From assembly GCF_030247195.1 (NCBI RefSeq), contig NC_080672.1, forward strand, positions 95,428,113 to 95,492,112: DNA of 64,000 bases, given 5' to 3'. The notes under the pieces were generated by a model. That model was given only the letters and a program-made list of their open reading frames with translations, was not told where the DNA came from and searched no databases. Shown piece after piece: positions 1 through 10,480 of the stretch (positions are counted from its first letter, which is position 1; every line of letters starts with the position of its first letter). This DNA is from Topomyia yanbarensis. Taxonomy: Eukaryota > Arthropoda > Insecta > Diptera > Culicidae. Made by a program: the position numbers and the translations under genes.

Positions 1-245
1 CTGGGCAGCGTGGCGCTTAAAAGTGTCGACTGGTAAACAATAGGCTGGTACGTGGCTGGCTGCAACACCAAGGGCGCGGAAAATGACGGTGGTCTGTGGT
101 TTTGCTCTGAAAAGGAAAAGGAAACGTGAAGCGCAGAAGATAATGCTGGTGAAAATTGTGTACAAAAACGCCGGTCGCTAACAGCAACAGTTCCGGGAGG
201 GAAAGAATCAACTGTAATTCATACGATCGCAAAGTGGTCGCAATG
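1..245. other. Left flank, no feature
   Basis: Moderately GC-containing unique-looking sequence with no convincing coding frame, RNA gene or repeat. It ends with CAATG, the 5-bp target copy of the Transib-type element that follows. Confidence 0.5.
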
Positions 246-284
246 CACAGTGGTCCGAATCCAGAATTTAGGATGACAAAAACA
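246..284 (+). other. RSS-like left terminus (7-23-9)
   Basis: Heptamer CACAGTG at 246-252, a 23-bp spacer at 253-275, then ACAAAAACA at 276-284. The heptamer equals the vertebrate recombination-signal consensus and the nonamer matches ACAAAAACC at 8 of 9 positions. Presumed binding and cleavage site of the Transib transposase. Confidence 0.7.
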
Positions 285-1117
285 TTTGTAACTAAACTAC
301 TGGCTCTAGAGATTTCATGTCTTCGGAACAAATAATCTGTGTCAATTGAGGCATCTTTTGAGGTGGGTGACATTAGGGTGGTCCTTATTGTTTGTACGAT
401 CTGAAAATTATTTTCGAAATAAGAAGAGATAGAACAATAAAATGTTCCGCAAAATTGTAGTACAACTTTTTTCAAGCAACTTTGCTGAGGACGTCATATT
501 TGTAACTTTAATGGTTTTAATTTTACAGCTATTAAAATGTTGTGTGATAGGGTATCCTTAACAAAATAAGTTTTTTCGTTATAACTTTTTAAATAATTTT
601 TTTCCGTCAATAGCGTCTTCACAAAACTTTTAGAACTTATTAAGACGAATATTATTTATATAGACATATTTGAGATAGCTCATTTAGTTCAAAAGTTATG
701 AGCATTTTTAGCAAAAAAACACAACCTTTTCAAATGTTGATATCTTCAAATGGAGCAAGTGAAATTGATCTCTTCTTTTTGCATTAGAAAGATCACAATT
801 GATAGTATGTTTTATGAAAAAATTTCAGAGGTCATTTTTGTTTAACTCATTTTATTTTAGTTTGAATATTGAGAATATTACTACTATTTGTAGCATTAAA
901 AGTAAAACGGTCAGTGTAATCTAGCAACTATTTTTAAAATAAGATCAGATAGATAAACAAAATCTCAAATAAAACTACCCGAGTGTGGCAAAGGGCCCAC
1001 TGAGTTGTTGTTTCTAATGTAGATACACGACTACATCCATCTGAACAGCAGAGAACGTAGTGTGATGTTTGGCTAGCCATCCTAGTCACACATATTTTAA
1101 TTTACAGTATCAACTTT

Positions 1118-1228
1118 GTTAGCTATTTTCGGAAAATTTATTAATAAGAGAAACGAAAGATGTTAAAATTGAAAAACAGATAGGTATTCTAAAGTTAATC
1201 ATTCGTAAACTTAGAACGGAAAGCTAGA
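1118..1228 (+). pseudogene. Coding-like segment shared with the 49.3 kb locus
   Basis: This stretch inside the Transib aligns with 49252-49368. After a one-base frame difference both copies keep the pattern IGIL-x2-I-x2-KLRTE and end at a stop codon two residues later (TAG here, TAA in the other copy). Lys, Arg and Glu recur as in a coiled coil. It could be part of the transposase N-terminal region or an unrelated internal gene; I do not recognise it. The frame is broken upstream here, so it is not functional. Confidence 0.3.
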
Positions 1229-1313
1229 GCTAGGCAGGATCATATGGGCATGATCGAAAAGAAATGTTAAGAATCGGTGGTCGATGACGACGTTTTGAGA
1301 AGGAAACATCAAA

Positions 1314-2260
1314 GTGGCGTGTTGGAAAGACGACAAATGGTTAAAAAAAGATCGAGCCTTCGAATTAATGAGCCATTACTCAGTGGAGGCAATTCCAATG
1401 ATGGCAACGCGACAAGAAAAGTTTTTGCTGAATGGAGTTTGTGAGATCACGGGTTTGAATACAGATTTATTGGAACGATTAGGTATCATTCTCGCCGTCA
1501 TCAATAGCGAAGCAAAAATAAACGCCCAAGTTTTTGCAGGCTATTTGGAAGCAACGAGAATGATTTACGATCACGAGTACGGTTGGTTCCTCTATCTCCA
1601 ACCCTTCATAAACTTTCGGCACTTGGTTCGTCTATCGTCAAGCATGCTTTTCTTCCTGTTGATAGCATATGTTCCATGTTGATGTCCGAATCTTTTTCAA
1701 AAACAAAAATATCAAAAAACCAACACAATACTCTTGTTCAACATTAATTTTTACGTAAGCAAAAAACTCACTTGATGTTTTTTACGTTGATTAAATGTAA
1801 TGTACTGAGGACGAAAGACAATTCGTTTCCGCATAACAACACGCGAGAACATAAACGACGTCGTAACTAATACAGCTGCTTCACGGCAACAGCCGAAATA
1901 ATAGTCGTCAACGATGCTCTCTACCGTGCATCTAATTCACTCAACACGAGCTACCTCTGCAATAACATTGCAAAGATACTGCCCTATACTTATTGTACAC
2001 CCGTACCTGTTTGACCCCATTCTACTCTATGTATTTCTATGGTTTTCTCGAAACTTGCGGATAGACTTATTCCTCGTTTCTAAAGCCTTTTCACTGAGGC
2101 ATTAGAAACGAGGAATAAGTCTATCGGCAAGTTTCGAGAAAACCATTCAAGAAAATTTAGCAGCGTTGCCAATATTGAAGATGTATTAAAAAAATTGCTC
2201 CTTACTTCGGACCCTTTGATCTTGTTGAAAAATAGGTCAAATAATGTTCCAGATTTCTAG
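1314..2260 (+). pseudogene. Transib transposase C-terminus (RAG1-like), broken
   Basis: In the intact family the protein binds and cuts the terminal repeats. Three pieces are visible. 1314-1588 reads about 90 residues ending HEYGWF. A +1 shift continues at 1589 as PLSPTLHKLSALGSSIVKHA, matching the family's P-x-LHK block followed by a Gly-containing turn. After ~400 unrelated bases, 2090-2260 reads TEALETRNK, then FRENHSRK and EDVLKKLLLTSDP before a stop. The E-x2-E-x-RNK block is where the last catalytic acid lies (RAG1 E962 region), so at least one acidic active-site residue seems kept. N-terminal and central parts, with the first catalytic Asp residues, are absent. The assignment rests on remembered family motifs. 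Confidence 0.75.
2039..2146. repeat. 45-bp inverted duplication of transposase codons
   Basis: Arms 2039-2083 and 2102-2146 are complementary with one mismatch and an 18-base loop. The right arm is the RNK...FREN coding stretch of the transposase; the left arm is a backwards copy inside the ~400-base insertion. A transcript would form a strong hairpin. Confidence 0.9.
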
Positions 2261-3179
2261 ATCTTCCGGATGCTACCCGGATCTTGATTACTCGTGACAA
2301 ATTAACAGCATGCATGGGCCTTTTGCCGCACTTAAGCAGGGTGCTGGGAAGGTTTTCCGATTCCCAAATTGATTCTACCAAGGCTGTGACTAAAATAATA
2401 ATTCAGCACTCTTCGCCACATTATGACGTAGTTCTGGAAACATTTTACATCGGAAACAACTCAGCGGGCCCTTCGCCACACTCGAGAGGTTTTATTTGAG
2501 ATGTTGTTTATCTATCTGATCTTATTTTAAAAATAGTTGCTAGGTTACACTGACCGTTTTACTTTTAATGCTACAAATAGTAGTAATATTCTCAATATTC
2601 AAACTAAAATAAAATGAGTTAAACAAAAATGACCTCTGAGATTTTTTCATAAAACATACTATCAATTGTGATCTTTCTAATGCAAAAAGAAGAGATCAAT
2701 TTCACTTGCTCCATTTGAAGATATCAACATTTGAAAAGGTTGTGTTTTTTTGCTCAAAATGCTCATAACTTTTGAACTAAATGAGCTATCTCAAATATGT
2801 CTATATAAATAATATTCGTCTTAATAAGCTCTAAAAGTTTTGTGAAGACGCTATTGACGGAAAAAAATTATTTAAAAAGTTATAAGGAAAAAACTTATTT
2901 TGTTAAGGATACCCTATCACACAACATTTTAATAGCTGTAAAATTAAAACCATTAAAGTTACAAATATGACGTCCTCAGCAAAGTTGCTTGAAAAAAGTT
3001 GTACTACAATTTTGCGGAACATTTTATTGTTCTATCTCTTCTTATTTCGAAAATAATTTTCAGATCGTACAAACAATAAGGACCACCCTAATGTCACCCA
3101 CCTCAAAAGATGCCTCAATTGACACAGATTATTTGTTCCGAAGACATGAAATCTCTAGAGCCAGTAGTTTAGTCACAAA

Positions 3180-3218
3180 TGTTTTTGTCATCCTAAATTC
3201 TGGATTCGGACCACTGTG
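3180..3218 (-). other. RSS-like right terminus (7-23-9)
   Basis: Mirror image of the left end: heptamer complement at 3212-3218, 23-bp spacer at 3189-3211, nonamer complement TGTTTTTGT at 3180-3188. Both ends therefore have 23-bp spacers, unlike the 12/23 pairing used in vertebrate V(D)J joining. Confidence 0.7.
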
Positions 3219-3223
3219 CAATG

Positions 3224-4096
3224 GTACCAAAACGTGCGTTTAATTAATGGTGCTCTAGGAGTTGATTTAAGCGATTTGGTGTGTTAGAAACACTTTTTCA
3301 GAATATAAACCCCCTTCTTTTGATGTATACTGAATTGTGATTAATCCACCTAAAAGTGAGATAGAAAATTTATTTCCACTAACTTTTAAGATAGAAGCAC
3401 GTTGTAAATGACAAAGTTATAGAAAATTCTACTGCGAGAAAACTTGTTGAACATGCAAACTCTCCAAAATGTAATGGTGTTGAGATAAAGCACGTTGTTT
3501 GTGGGAGGCACCCAAAGAATCATTTTTTCATTATAACTTTATAACTTCTGAGATTTTTGCAATTCTTCAAATGTTCTATGAAGTTGTTGAAATTAAGAAA
3601 TTGCAGATATTTGTCAAAGACGTCAACATTTTTTATTTCAAAACTTAAGAGTTATTAAATAAAGTGGGTTAAGAATACCGCCATTTTGAACAACAATTAC
3701 TAAGAGATGTGAAAATATGTGGAAGACATTTCGATTCCATGAGAAAGACAGTGACAAGTACTATAAGAAAAAATACTACTCACAACGGGCATCTACCGGC
3801 CTGTATATAAAAAATACTTTCCGGCAATGCATGTTTTGCATTTTGTAACAAAATAATTACAACATTTTAAGCATAACTTTTTATATCAATTGTTTCTATG
3901 TATTATTCTATTCTACGAATATTCTAAAAAATCTTTGGAAATGTCAAAGTACACATATAAATCCAAAACTCTCAGTTCTGTAGTCTCCAACTTACGAATT
4001 ATTCATAAACTTGCACAACAACAACAGTGATCAACTAAAAAATGTGCAAAAAATTTCGGCTGTCTTTTCAAGAGCAAAAACCATTACAAACAGTAT
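3224..4096. other. AT-rich non-coding, probable transposon debris
   Basis: No coding frame. It contains phrases such as GACAAAGTTATAGAAAA (~3410) and TGAAGTTGTTGAAAT (~3570) that resemble the arm sequence of the other long-inverted-repeat elements here, so it may be the remnant of one. No termini were found. Confidence 0.35.
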
Positions 4097-4190
4097 TAGG
4101 GTTACTGCGCCCTAATTCATCTTAGCTCCTCCATTCATCTCACCCATTTGAGCTCATTAGTTAGAGAAGTACACCAAATTCTTTTTTTGC

Positions 4191-4440
4191 ACGGGGGATG
4201 CGTTCCGTGCAAAAAAAACGTGTAAAAAAAATCCGTGTTATTTCGAGAAACCGTGTAAAAAAAATCCGTGCTATTTCGAGAAACCGTGCAAAAAAAATCC
4301 GTGTTATTGTGAGAAACCGTGCAAAAAAAAATCCGTGCTATTTTGAGAAACCGTGCAAAAAAAATCCGTGTTATTTTGAGAAACCGTGTAAAAAAAATCC
4401 GTGCTATTTTGAGGAACCGTGTAAAAAAAATCTGAATTTT
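4191..4440 (+). repeat. ~31 bp tandem array, left end
   Basis: Seven to eight copies, each with a run of A, then TCCGTG, then TATTTCGAGAAACCGTG. It translates in both directions into repetitive Lys/Arg/Asn-rich or Phe/Thr-rich peptides, which are artefacts. Confidence 0.9.
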
Positions 4441-6589
4441 TTTTAAATTAACAGCTATTTTCTTATGGTATTTAACAATGAATACTGTTGGACATTTTAA
4501 ATGCACAAGGGGGCTGTCAATGTGCCCAGTAGAAGTTTTTTAATTTTTCGAGGAGGTTTTTTTTAGAAAAATGTAAGTTTTTTTATTCGTTAAAAGAAGT
4601 TATTGTCCTTTGAAAAGCAATAGTTAAAATGGGTAAAATGTTTCAACTATTTAGAGTTTGCTAACTTTTTGTAGATTACACTGTGATACAGTGATTTTAA
4701 ACTTTTAAAATGAACTAGTATAACAAATGCCATACAAAGTAATGCACACACGAAAATTTGAAGCGAAAAAACATTTTTTGGGACCTTTGCCACAACAAAA
4801 TTAGCTACGTTGTCATTTTCAGCCGATTTTCGGTTTTGTAACATTTTTTGAACGAAGAAAACTAGATCTTTCGAAAAGTATGCGGTCATATACAGTTTGG
4901 TAAGAAACATTGTTCGATTCTGGGACAACAATATCAAAATTGTATTTTTTTGCGATTTTTTCATGTAAATGGTTATCTTCTCATTAAAAGAATTTTCATG
5001 AAAAGTAAAAAAATCATCTTGATGCAAAGACTCTTGCGCAATTGAAATGTCAGAAATTGTCAATTTTCAGCGGCCTATTGATTGGCTTTTACTTAATTAA
5101 ATACTCTTTCCTGGAAAGAGGCAGCATTTGCCATTTTGCAATGTTTGATTAAAAATTCTTTCCTGAAAAGTTGAAAAAATCGTTATTTTTCACTTAGCGA
5201 ATCTAGTTTTTTTAACGACTGCAACCTATGCCATGGTGGATATCGGTCCGTCCCGCGAGGCAAACTTTGCAAAATCGTACGAAATTGCTACTATCTGCCA
5301 ATTAAACACCGATCTTCAGGAGGACGATAAAGTTTTGTGCATGTGTGTCTCAAAAAGTGTGATGTCCTCTAATTTGTCTACTTCTAAAAAATATTCTCCT
5401 GCCAGTGCGTTTGAGTCGTCTATATCTATACTAAACCAATTTGGAATTAGAACCGCCTTTGTTTCTATTCTTTTCTTTCGTCTCCTAGGTCTGAAGCGGA
5501 TCAATCGACTATTAATAAATATGATAAAAGATGCCAGCAGTATTGGCCCTTATTCGCAAATACTTTATTCACTACAACTGTGCTATATTTCTTCTCGATC
5601 TTATAACAGAATTTGAAAATCTCTGTTCTAAATAGTCGATATTGGTAGTTGTTATGATGTACAATACATTAGGAAAATATGCTAGAGTAGTGACAATATT
5701 TTTCAGTTCCACAGATACAATCTCCCTTTATTGGATACTTCAGAGTTATTCGCATCTGCTCTCGGAGACCACCAATCCTCCAAACACATTTCAACCACTG
5801 AGCATTCAACTCGAGCATATCACACCGAGGAAGCGATTTGTTATTTCCAAGAACCAAAGCTCGAGTAAAACAATCAACATTCTCGTAGGTGCCAGTCCTG
5901 CATATCTTCTTGGAACCAGCTAACATATCCAAGCTCGACAGCTAGCTGAAGTCACATATATTTCCATCCAAGCGAAGTAATCAATTCACTTGTAAGTAGG
6001 ACCACTCATCCACAAACCAGTCATGAACACATCCGTACCAACGAGAATGGATCATACCAGACGAAGGCCACAGGTCCAGCACCAACTTGTCCCATCTCAG
6101 TAAAAAAATAGACTTGTGCCTGTTCCTAACTCTTTGAAAGCTCTATTTAATCAGAGATCACTAATTGGTTGATAAAAAGAAACATCAGTCGTTATCTACT
6201 CAGACCAAACAATACGTATTGCGTATCCCTGCATATTAAAATCTCCGCTATCAGTTTCTAGTTTATCAAACTGAACAAGCAAAATTAATATACATTGTGT
6301 AGTGGCACTACCCGGGGGAACTTGGCCAAATACCAATTGGTCCATTGCCAATGCGATGTGATATACGAACCGGAATATTATTTGATGATATCTAAAAAGC
6401 ATACAATCCTATACAAACCATAGCCCAACATTATTGATTTTCAACTACCATAACTTGAATTTTGATTAACAACTCTTTTCCTAAAATTGAAAAATACGCG
6501 ATTTTTACACATTGGCAGATCATCCCCATTTGTATTGCAAATATCCAATGCCATTTATTTTCAGCTGCCGTTACTAAATGCCTATTAAA
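4441..6589. other. Core of the TA-flanked element, no recognisable gene
   Basis: The longest sense frame is 5233-5616 (127 codons), which begins MVDIGPSREANFAKSYE and resembles nothing I know. A minus-strand frame at 4647-5063 is low complexity. Neither has transposase motifs, so I treat the core as non-coding cargo or decayed sequence. Confidence 0.4.
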
Positions 6590-6958
6590 AAAAATATTTT
6601 TTTTTGCACGGTTTCTCGAAATAACACGGATTTTTTTTTGCACGGTTTTTCAAAATAACACGGATTTTTTTTGCACGGTTTCTCGAAATAACACGGATTT
6701 TTTTTACACGGTTTCTTGAAATAACACGGATTTTTTTTGCACGGTTTCTCGAAATAACACGGATTTTTTTTACACGGTTTCTCGAAATAGCACGGATTTT
6801 TTTTGCACGGTTTTTTTTCATGGGATGATCAAATCATTAAACTGGTATATCGAAATAGGTATTTTATACAAAAAAATCGTGTTATTTTGCAAAACCGTGC
6901 AAAAAAAGTCGTGCAAAAAAAATCCGTGCAAAAAAAGTGCGTGCAAAAACAGAATCCG
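6590..6958 (-). repeat. ~31 bp tandem array, right end, inverted
   Basis: About seven copies of the same unit in opposite orientation at 6596-6820. A shorter, decayed set (6870-6950) repeats only the CGTGCAAAAA part next to the terminus. Confidence 0.9.
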
Positions 6959-7191
6959 GTGTATTTGCTATCTCTATTCAACGCATTAGCTCAAATGGTA
7001 GGATGAATAAGGGCACGTTGTACTCGAATTTACGCTTCGCTCAAACGCGAGCATTTCACATTTTTCAGGCAAAAAGCCTAACTGTACTGCTTCTTAGGAA
7101 CGAAGGAAAGATGGTGATACTTACTTAAGCGAGTTATCAACGAAATAGTGTGACACCCCGACTAATGAGATGGATAAGGGCTCGTCTACCC

Positions 7192-8160
7192 TTTATGCCG
7201 TTTTCATGAAACGATTACGTGACCGGAATTGTCAATAATTCTTTTGCAAGCACGCATTGAATGATTAAATATTTGAAATTAACCCTCAAAAAGGCAAGCG
7301 AAAATTGTGACTTCATAAAGCATCGCTTCTAAGATCCAATGAAACCAAAAGCCTCTTTTTTGTCGTTTTACCAGTGAGAGAATCGAAAGCCCGAAAACGC
7401 TCGGTCTTTTGTATTTCGAATTACAAGTTCATTGAAACTAGGGAACTAGCCTCTGAGACCCCTTGCTTTTTGGTTAAAATTTGACAGAGATGTAATATAT
7501 AGGTGAAAATATTTTTCTAAAGATTTTCTGGCATGTCGGATCCTAAATAACAACTCTGACTACATAGTCGTTTCGTAAAAATGATATCTAATACTCTTTG
7601 CTATGGTTCATACTCATGAAAATACAGTAAAACTTTTTAAACGTCTCTAGTGTTCACTTTCCAAATCCTGTTAATTTATGAATAACTCGTAAGTTTCAGA
7701 TAACAGAAATTCAAAGTTCACGATTTATATGTGTATTTATTACTCTCAATGCTTTTTTAGAATATTCGGCGCATAGAAAAAAAAATCGCTAAAAAAATAA
7801 ATACTGAAAAAGTCGTACTTATTTTGTTACAAAATGTAAAAAAAAAAATTGATGCTAACATTTAAAATTTATATAATGTGTAACATAGCCAAAATACCAC
7901 GCATTTGCACACAGCAAGTAGTGCTTCCCAAGTCTGGCAGTACGGAATTACGTACGTAGCGCGCTACGCTTCTATGAATGACGTCATCATCGACTATTTA
8001 AGGAACCGAATTGGTTGAACAAACTACTATAATTTTTTATATAACTTCGCTGTCTTTGAACATTATTCCACTGCGGACGAAGCATATATCTTAATCAATG
8101 TGAGAATATCGTGCACTAAAACACTAATTAACAAAAAACGATCCTGTTCAACTCCTTGAT
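7192..8160. other. No gene or repeat recognised
   Basis: AT-rich sequence with many stops in all frames and no transposon termini. Confidence 0.4.
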
Positions 8161-8169
8161 AAAGGTGAA

Positions 8170-8340
8170 GGTGAACGGACATAGCGTAGTTGGTAAATCG
8201 ATTGCCTTGTACGCAGCTCACCTGGGTTCGATTCCCAACCCCGCACCTAGGGTTGGAGATTTTTTCAAAAGAGATATCTCTAACCCGAAAAGAGGCGAAT
8301 GACCCTAAGCCTCTATAATCAAAATAAATTAAAAGAAGAG
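8170..8340 (+). mobile_element. tRNA-derived SINE (Feilai type)
   Basis: The A box TAGCGTAGTTGG lies at 8182-8193 and the B box GGTTCGATTCC at 8225-8235, spaced as in a tRNA promoter. A tRNA-unrelated body with CTAACCCGAAAAGAGGCG and an A-rich tail follow. It is flanked by AAAGGTGAA at 8161-8169 and 8341-8349, a 9-bp target duplication expected of LINE-assisted insertion. Family name from memory. Confidence 0.85.
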
Positions 8341-8507
8341 AAAGGTGAAATAAAATTACCGAAACTGTCGGATTCAGACTTCGTTTTTTGCCGTTTTTTT
8401 TGACTGATTTAGCCAACAACATCCTCAAAAAAATCAACAATACTTGTCAAACAACTTAAAAAAAAATTAAGATATTTTTCTCCATTAAGAAAAAAATTTC
8501 TGGAGCC

Positions 8508-8596
8508 TTAGGGCCTCTATGTGCGGGGCTGGGAATCGAACCCAGGTTAGCTGCGCATAAGAAAATCATTTTACCAACTACGCTATGCCCGCCCCT
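8508..8596 (-). mobile_element. Partial tRNA-derived SINE
   Basis: Only the tRNA-like head is present: B box complement GGAATCGAACC at 8532-8542 and A box complement CCAACTACGCTA at 8574-8585. The conserved tail of the first copy is missing. Confidence 0.75.
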
Positions 8597-8609
8597 GAGA
8601 GAAAAATTT

Positions 8610-8814
8610 GTTTAAATCCACATTCGCGCGTAAAGGGCACAAAACCTATAACTAAATTCGTTATGGTGATGCGTTTCGAGTTCCTCTCATCAGAATCCGA
8701 CATCGACAAAGTCTTGTCACTAAGCTAGTGTCGGATTCAGAGGAGGGAACTCGAAACACATCTCCATAAAGAATTTAGTTATAGGTTTTGTGCCCTTTCC
8801 ACGCGTTTTTAAAC
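8610..8814. mobile_element. Foldback MITE
   Basis: Arms 8610-8702 and 8729-8814 are inverted copies (GGGCACAAAACCTATAACTA and its complement near the outer ends) around a 26-base loop. Half-arm fragments of the same family occur at 9048-9095 (GTGTCGGATTCTGACGAGAG) and 38340-38412 (GTCTTGTGCCCTTACCACGC). No coding capacity. Confidence 0.75.
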
Positions 8815-9095
8815 AATTCTAGTCTTAGCGGAAAAAAAACAATTTTACCTAAATTTTTCTTCACTAAGGAGAAATATAATATAGTGCTTATTACATTGGC
8901 TTGCTAACCCAAACCAAGTTTCGGTTCCAATAACTCTCATCAGCGTAATCAGAACTCCTCTTCTGTCCACCCGGTAGGGTTTGCTCAGAAACGCAAATAG
9001 TGTTTTCATTTTTGGAGCTACTGTCAATCCAGCGCTAGCGTAGTCCTAAGATAGTGTCGGATTCTGACGAGAGGAACTTGAAACGCATTTCCCTA

Positions 9096-10186
9096 ACTAA
9101 TTTGATTTTCGTATTTCTTTACTCCAACAGCCTGACTGAAAAAGCTAGCATATTGAAGCTTTGTATGTGCTAGAAAAAACTTGTATGAATGTGTAAACAG
9201 TGAAAAATGAAGTTGTGAAATATTTTTGAATGCTGATGAAACCTATCGATTTAGAATATTTTCAACTACTTTTACCATGCATATTTTAAACAGATATTCT
9301 TTACAATAACTCGAAAATAAATTTTCGTAAATATCATTTAATGAGGTGACCGTCATCAACCCAAAGGGAAACCGAAGAGAAAATATATCGTTAGACCAAC
9401 TTTAACAGCTCACAACCGCTACTCAACTGCACCGAAATAGTTGAACCAATCCAATCCTTCCCCAAACAGCTGCACCCAGTTGTTCCCGCCCCCACAACCC
9501 GAATTTTGATGTAGTACCCGAAACATTTATTTACAAATCATTTCAACCGGATAATGGTTCTACCATCCATTATTGATAGTGTGTTTGCTTTTTTTTCGGG
9601 ACGATGCATGATAGTCCAAACGCTAAGTGGCACGCGCTTCAGCAACTTTCCAGCTGTGATGGAAATAAAAACCTCCCGTCCGTCCGTCCGTCCGTCCGTT
9701 GAAAGGGGCAAACACGATAAAGTCTTGTTCACCTCGAGTAACAGGTTTGATTGCTATAATTTTCCTCATTTTCCTTCAAGCTGGAGAAAGTATGCACTTG
9801 TTACCACCCGATGATACATGGTTGTGCGCTTTGAACGATTGGGGAACCCGCGCGTCGGAGAAGCAGTATTTTTAGCAAATGGTATTGAACCAATCCTTGT
9901 CGGAGGAAAGGGTGGCGGGGCGTTCGGTGTGAAATTGGTGGTAGCTAATGTTCGCTCATCATATGATTCCCATCCATCAACACCTCGTGTCTAATGTGAA
10001 TGCACTGTTTACATCTGAACAAATTTATCGGCAGCAATAAAATATGCGCTTGTTTTATTTGCTTCTGATGGTGGGCTATTTCGGGAACAGGGCTAGCCAA
10101 CGATATGATATTCGGCTGTCGGTCGGCTTCGTCAGTTTTCATCGATGTTTAGGAAAGATAAAAATTACGTTCGATTCAAAGTTTTT
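9096..10186. other. Unique-looking sequence with a microsatellite
   Basis: Less AT-rich than the surroundings and free of recognisable transposon ends. It holds the (CCGT)6 run. It could be ancestral single-copy DNA with regulatory content, but nothing specific supports that. Confidence 0.3.
9676..9699. repeat. (CCGT)6 microsatellite
   Basis: Six perfect CCGT units. Confidence 0.95.
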
Positions 10187-10480
10187 ACATTTCTTATAAA
10201 AGAAATGTATAAAATTCGCTCAAACTTTCAAAAAAAATTCCGAGGCCCGGAGGCCCTAGTCATATGTACCAATCGACTCAGCTCGACCATTTGGAACAAT
10301 GTCTGTGTGTGTCTATGTGTGTGTGTAACTGACAAACTCTGATTCGTGTTTCTCAGCAACGACTGAACCGATCTTATCTTCAACAAAGTTTCTCAAAATT
10401 AGATCCTCTACAAACTTTCCATGAACACTTTACCATTTCAACAATAAAAGAAAAAGTGATGTTTTGAATATATACCCCCT
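10187..10480 (+). repeat. Dispersed mosquito repeat with end hairpin and GT tract
   Basis: It starts with the hairpin ACATTTCTT-ATAA-AAGAAATGT (10187-10208), followed by a GC-containing block (AGGCCCGGAGGCCC), CAATCGACTCAGCTCGAC and a short GT run (~10300-10325). I recall this arrangement as common in Aedes sequence but cannot name the family. The right end is uncertain. Confidence 0.5.

Larger units (their letters stand above)
246..3218 (+). mobile_element. Transib-type DNA transposon, long inverted arms, defective
   Basis: The element starts CACAGTGGTCC and ends with its complement. It is flanked on both sides by CAATG (241-245 and 3219-3223), a 5-bp target duplication. The arms, about 246-1022 and 2447-3218, are near-identical inverted copies of ~775 bp. 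CAC-starting termini and 5-bp duplications are established Transib traits. A broken transposase C-terminus with RAG1/Transib motifs lies between the arms at 1314-2260, which settles the superfamily. The element cannot be autonomous: only the last part of the protein is present and it is frameshifted and interrupted. The two arms translate to the same peptide at 17-475 and 2989-3243; that is inverted-repeat sequence, not two genes. Confidence 0.85.
4172..6961. mobile_element. 2.8 kb TA-flanked element with tandem-repeat ends
   Basis: It starts CACCAAATTCT and ends with the complement of CACCGGATTCT, and TA lies directly outside each end (4170-4171, 6962-6963). Excising it with one TA restores the MITE, which proves the boundaries. 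Inside each terminus lies an array of the same ~31 bp unit in opposite orientations. No transposase is recognisable in the ~2.1 kb core. The TA target suggests a Tc1/mariner/pogo-group partner transposase. Confidence 0.8.
4099..7191 (-). mobile_element. 300 bp MITE split by a 2.8 kb insertion
   Basis: Pieces 4099-4171 and 6962-7191 together match, in reverse orientation, the intact MITE at 30295-30594. Termini start GGGTTACTG and GGGTAGAC-like. Removing the insertion gives ~301 bp, as expected from the other copy. TA flanks the left end; the right flank is degenerate. Confidence 0.85.

Noticed and set aside
17..3243. Two genes encoding the same peptide at 17-475 (-) and 2989-3243 (+)
   Set aside because: They are the two inverted arms of the Transib element translated; no other support.
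4191..6958. CRISPR-like or coding interpretation of the 31-bp repeats
   Set aside because: Units abut without unique spacers and the DNA is animal. The Lys/Arg-rich peptides come from repeat translation in several frames.
8170..8250. tRNA gene at the first SINE
   Set aside because: Good A and B boxes but no closed acceptor stem, a conserved non-tRNA tail and flanking duplication: it is a SINE. The same holds for 8508-8596 and 24994-25163.
8063..8440. 125-codon minus-strand frame
   Set aside because: It runs through the SINE in antisense and has no protein features.
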